A DNA stretch of 6,972 nt from Candidatus Zipacnadia bacterium (lineage in GTDB: Bacteria > Armatimonadota > Zipacnadia > Zipacnadales > Zipacnadaceae): the NCBI GenBank assembly GCA_029821215.1, contig JALGTV010000103.1, forward strand, positions 1-6,972, read 5' to 3'. The translations under genes were made by a program, and so were the position numbers. Numbering within the stretch: position 1 is the stretch's first letter; every line of letters starts with the position of its first letter. Shown here in pieces: positions 5,758 to 6,972 of the stretch. Under the pieces are notes generated by a model. That model had not been told where the DNA came from. It was given only the letters and a program-made list of their open reading frames with translations, and did not search any database.

Positions 5758-5818
5758 ATGAGTTCAAGCGGGTTCAGTGAGAGTGAGGGGGGCCGGCGGT
5801 TGGATGTCTTGTCAGTTA

Positions 5819-6972
5819 CTATCTCTCCAGGCACAGCACATCGCCATCGGGCCGAAGGGAAATTTCGCGAGCCCCAAACCCCAGTTCCCAATCGCCCGCC
5901 ACACCCTGAAAGTGCCAGGGCTTGCCTGGGCCATCGCCGCTGATGTGCAACACGAAGAGGAACTCGAAAGACTCCGCCGCCCGGAAGGGCGCGAAGCTTC
6001 GATAGCGAACCGAGCGCTGTTCTATCTTTCGAGTATTGGAATCCTCATACGTGCTGGTCCGAACGACGTCGCTCACGCGCCAACCGTACTGACCGTCCGG
6101 CAGGAAAGGCGTAACAGTCATCCGAACAGTGCCACTTTCAATCACCGTCGTGCCATCCTCGCTGCGAATCTCGCCCTCCGGGTGGATGAGCCATTCCGCA
6201 TGGCGCTCGCCCTCGCATTCCACCACGTCGCGCACGACAACGATGTCCGGATGGATAAAGCACAGGGTGCGAACGAATTTGCTCAACAGGCCTGGGTATG
6301 TCTTGCTGGCGTCGCCGACGACCATGTCCCAGCCGTCGCCGCTTTCCACTTTCAGGATCCGTCCGGGGTACTCCTGCCCCCAGGTCTGGCCTTTGCCATC
6401 GATGAGCAGCGTGTTATGGCCGACTGTGCCGTTGTTGTCCCAGTTCCAGCGCATCTGGTTGTTATCAAAGAAACCAAGGAAATGCGCATACGGCCAGGTG
6501 CCCTCGTCGCGGACGAGCAGCTTCCCACCGGCCTCAACGATGAAGGATGCAGCATCCAGATGGCTGTGACCAACGTCGGAGGGGCCGCATTTGAAGCCGA
6601 CGAAGGTATCTTGGCCGGTTGTACCGCTCCGCAGGGAAACGACGCCGGTATGTGGGAATTCGCCGACGAGGCGCTCTGAGGGGCTGGACTGGCGGGTGGG
6701 ATCGTCGAAAGCCAGGTATGTAACGGTGTCGGCGGGGAAGGCGCGGGCTACGTGTAGCCAGTCGGCACGCCCTGATTCCTGAGCCAGTATAGCAAGGGCC
6801 TCGCTGCACCTTTCTCTCAACGTATCTCCGTTGTCGTTGAAGTTGAAGACCCGTTTCCCCGGGGTGGTTAGCATCATGGCATAGTCACCGGTGACTTTCA
6901 ACACCGGGTGCTCGAACAGATTGATGGCGCCGTCAGTTAGACGCCTCAAGGCGATGGCATATCGCAACCCCA
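5819..6972 (-). CDS. Heparinase II/III-like polysaccharide lyase, C-terminal part (N-terminus beyond window)
   Basis: The reading frame is open to the right edge, so the protein continues upstream. About 384 residues are visible, roughly the C-terminal half or more of a family that is usually 600-700 residues. Counting from the codon at 6965-6967, HSHLDAASF (134-142) is the characteristic histidine-rich motif of the heparinase II/III C-terminal domain. HNTLLIDGKGQ (184-194) is a second hallmark, and the rest is the beta-sandwich region, ending with the stop at 5819-5821. The preceding stretch, with GEFPHTGVVSLRSG around 102-114, is also typical. Family enzymes cleave uronate-containing polysaccharides by beta-elimination, usually in the periplasm or outside the cell. 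Any signal peptide and the alpha-barrel catalytic residues lie outside the window. The exact lyase family and substrate cannot be decided here. It sits upstream of and in line with the keto-sugar operon. Confidence 0.85.
   Translation of the reverse strand, partial: GLRYAIALRRLTDGAINLFEHPVLKVTGDYAMMLTTPGKRVFNFNDNGDTLRERCSEALAILAQESGRADWLHVARAFPADTVTYLAFDDPTRQSSPSERLVGEFPHTGVVSLRSGTTGQDTFVGFKCGPSDVGHSHLDAASFIVEAGGKLLVRDEGTWPYAHFLGFFDNNQMRWNWDNNGTVGHNTLLIDGKGQTWGQEYPGRILKVESGDGWDMVVGDASKTYPGLLSKFVRTLCFIHPDIVVVRDVVECEGERHAEWLIHPEGEIRSEDGTTVIESGTVRMTVTPFLPDGQYGWRVSDVVRTSTYEDSNTRKIEQRSVRYRSFAPFRAAESFEFLFVLHISGDGPGKPWHFQGVAGDWELGFGAREISLRPDGDVLCLER

Larger units (their letters stand above)
5589..5818. 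other. Intergenic control region between lyase and SDR operon
   Basis: This 230-base stretch has no supportable gene. In transcription order it holds the terminator candidate, a GC-rich patch with the palindrome GCGGCCGC, the promoter, the operator-like repeat and the SDR ribosome binding site. It is visibly more AT-rich than the flanking genes around 5640-5700, as expected of a promoter. Confidence 0.6.

Noticed and set aside
5598..5891. Minus-strand open frame of 97 codons across the lyase end and the intergenic region
   Set aside because: It overlaps the lyase C-terminus in another frame and runs through the promoter and operator-like region. It has no family features or supported ribosome binding site.
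5777..6679. A 300-codon plus-strand open frame opposite the lyase gene
   Set aside because: It lies wholly antisense to a clearly conserved lyase, its translation has no recognisable motif, and long antisense frames are common in GC-rich genes.

Overview
The window is a single-direction block of bacterial genes, all read from the minus strand. Upstream is therefore the right end and downstream the left. G+C is moderate to high by eye, spacing is compact, and Shine-Dalgarno sites are strong. The presence of ispF (MEP isoprenoid pathway) and Entner-Doudoroff-type sugar-acid genes points to a bacterium, probably an uncultured polysaccharide degrader. I cannot name the phylum from the sequence alone.

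Layout from transcriptional start to end (right to left): (i) 5819-6972, the C-terminal part of a heparinase II/III-like polysaccharide lyase that runs off the right edge; (ii) 5589-5818, an intergenic region with a weak terminator candidate, an extended -10 promoter and a 26-bp inverted repeat over the promoter; (iii) a compact catabolic operon: SDR oxidoreductase (4815-5588), large FAD-dependent fumarate-reductase-like protein (2833-4818, 4-base overlap with the SDR), PfkB-family KDG kinase (1786-2778) and a KDPG aldolase (1153-1727) disrupted by an internal deletion plus frameshift; (iv) 953-1152, a spacer with an imperfect inverted repeat; (v) an SGNH/GDSL hydrolase (302-952); (vi) immediately after its stop, an ispF reading frame (1-299, off the left edge) lacking the N-terminal region that carries two of the three metal ligands.

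Read together, the genes suggest uronate-polysaccharide breakdown. The lyase would release unsaturated uronates, which rearrange to a deoxy-keto-uronate. The SDR would reduce this to 2-keto-3-deoxygluconate (KDG), the kinase would make KDPG, and the aldolase would split it to pyruvate and glyceraldehyde-3-phosphate. The SGNH hydrolase could remove acyl groups from the glycan. The FAD protein has no fixed place in this textbook route and is the least understood member.

The two most notable sequence facts are the damaged genes: the aldolase has lost about 70 nt in its core, and ispF has lost its first ~38 codons exactly at the SGNH junction. Either this part of the locus is decaying or rearranged, or the assembly is wrong at about 1578 and 300. 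Read mapping would decide. No RNA genes, CRISPR arrays, insertion sequences or other mobile elements were seen.
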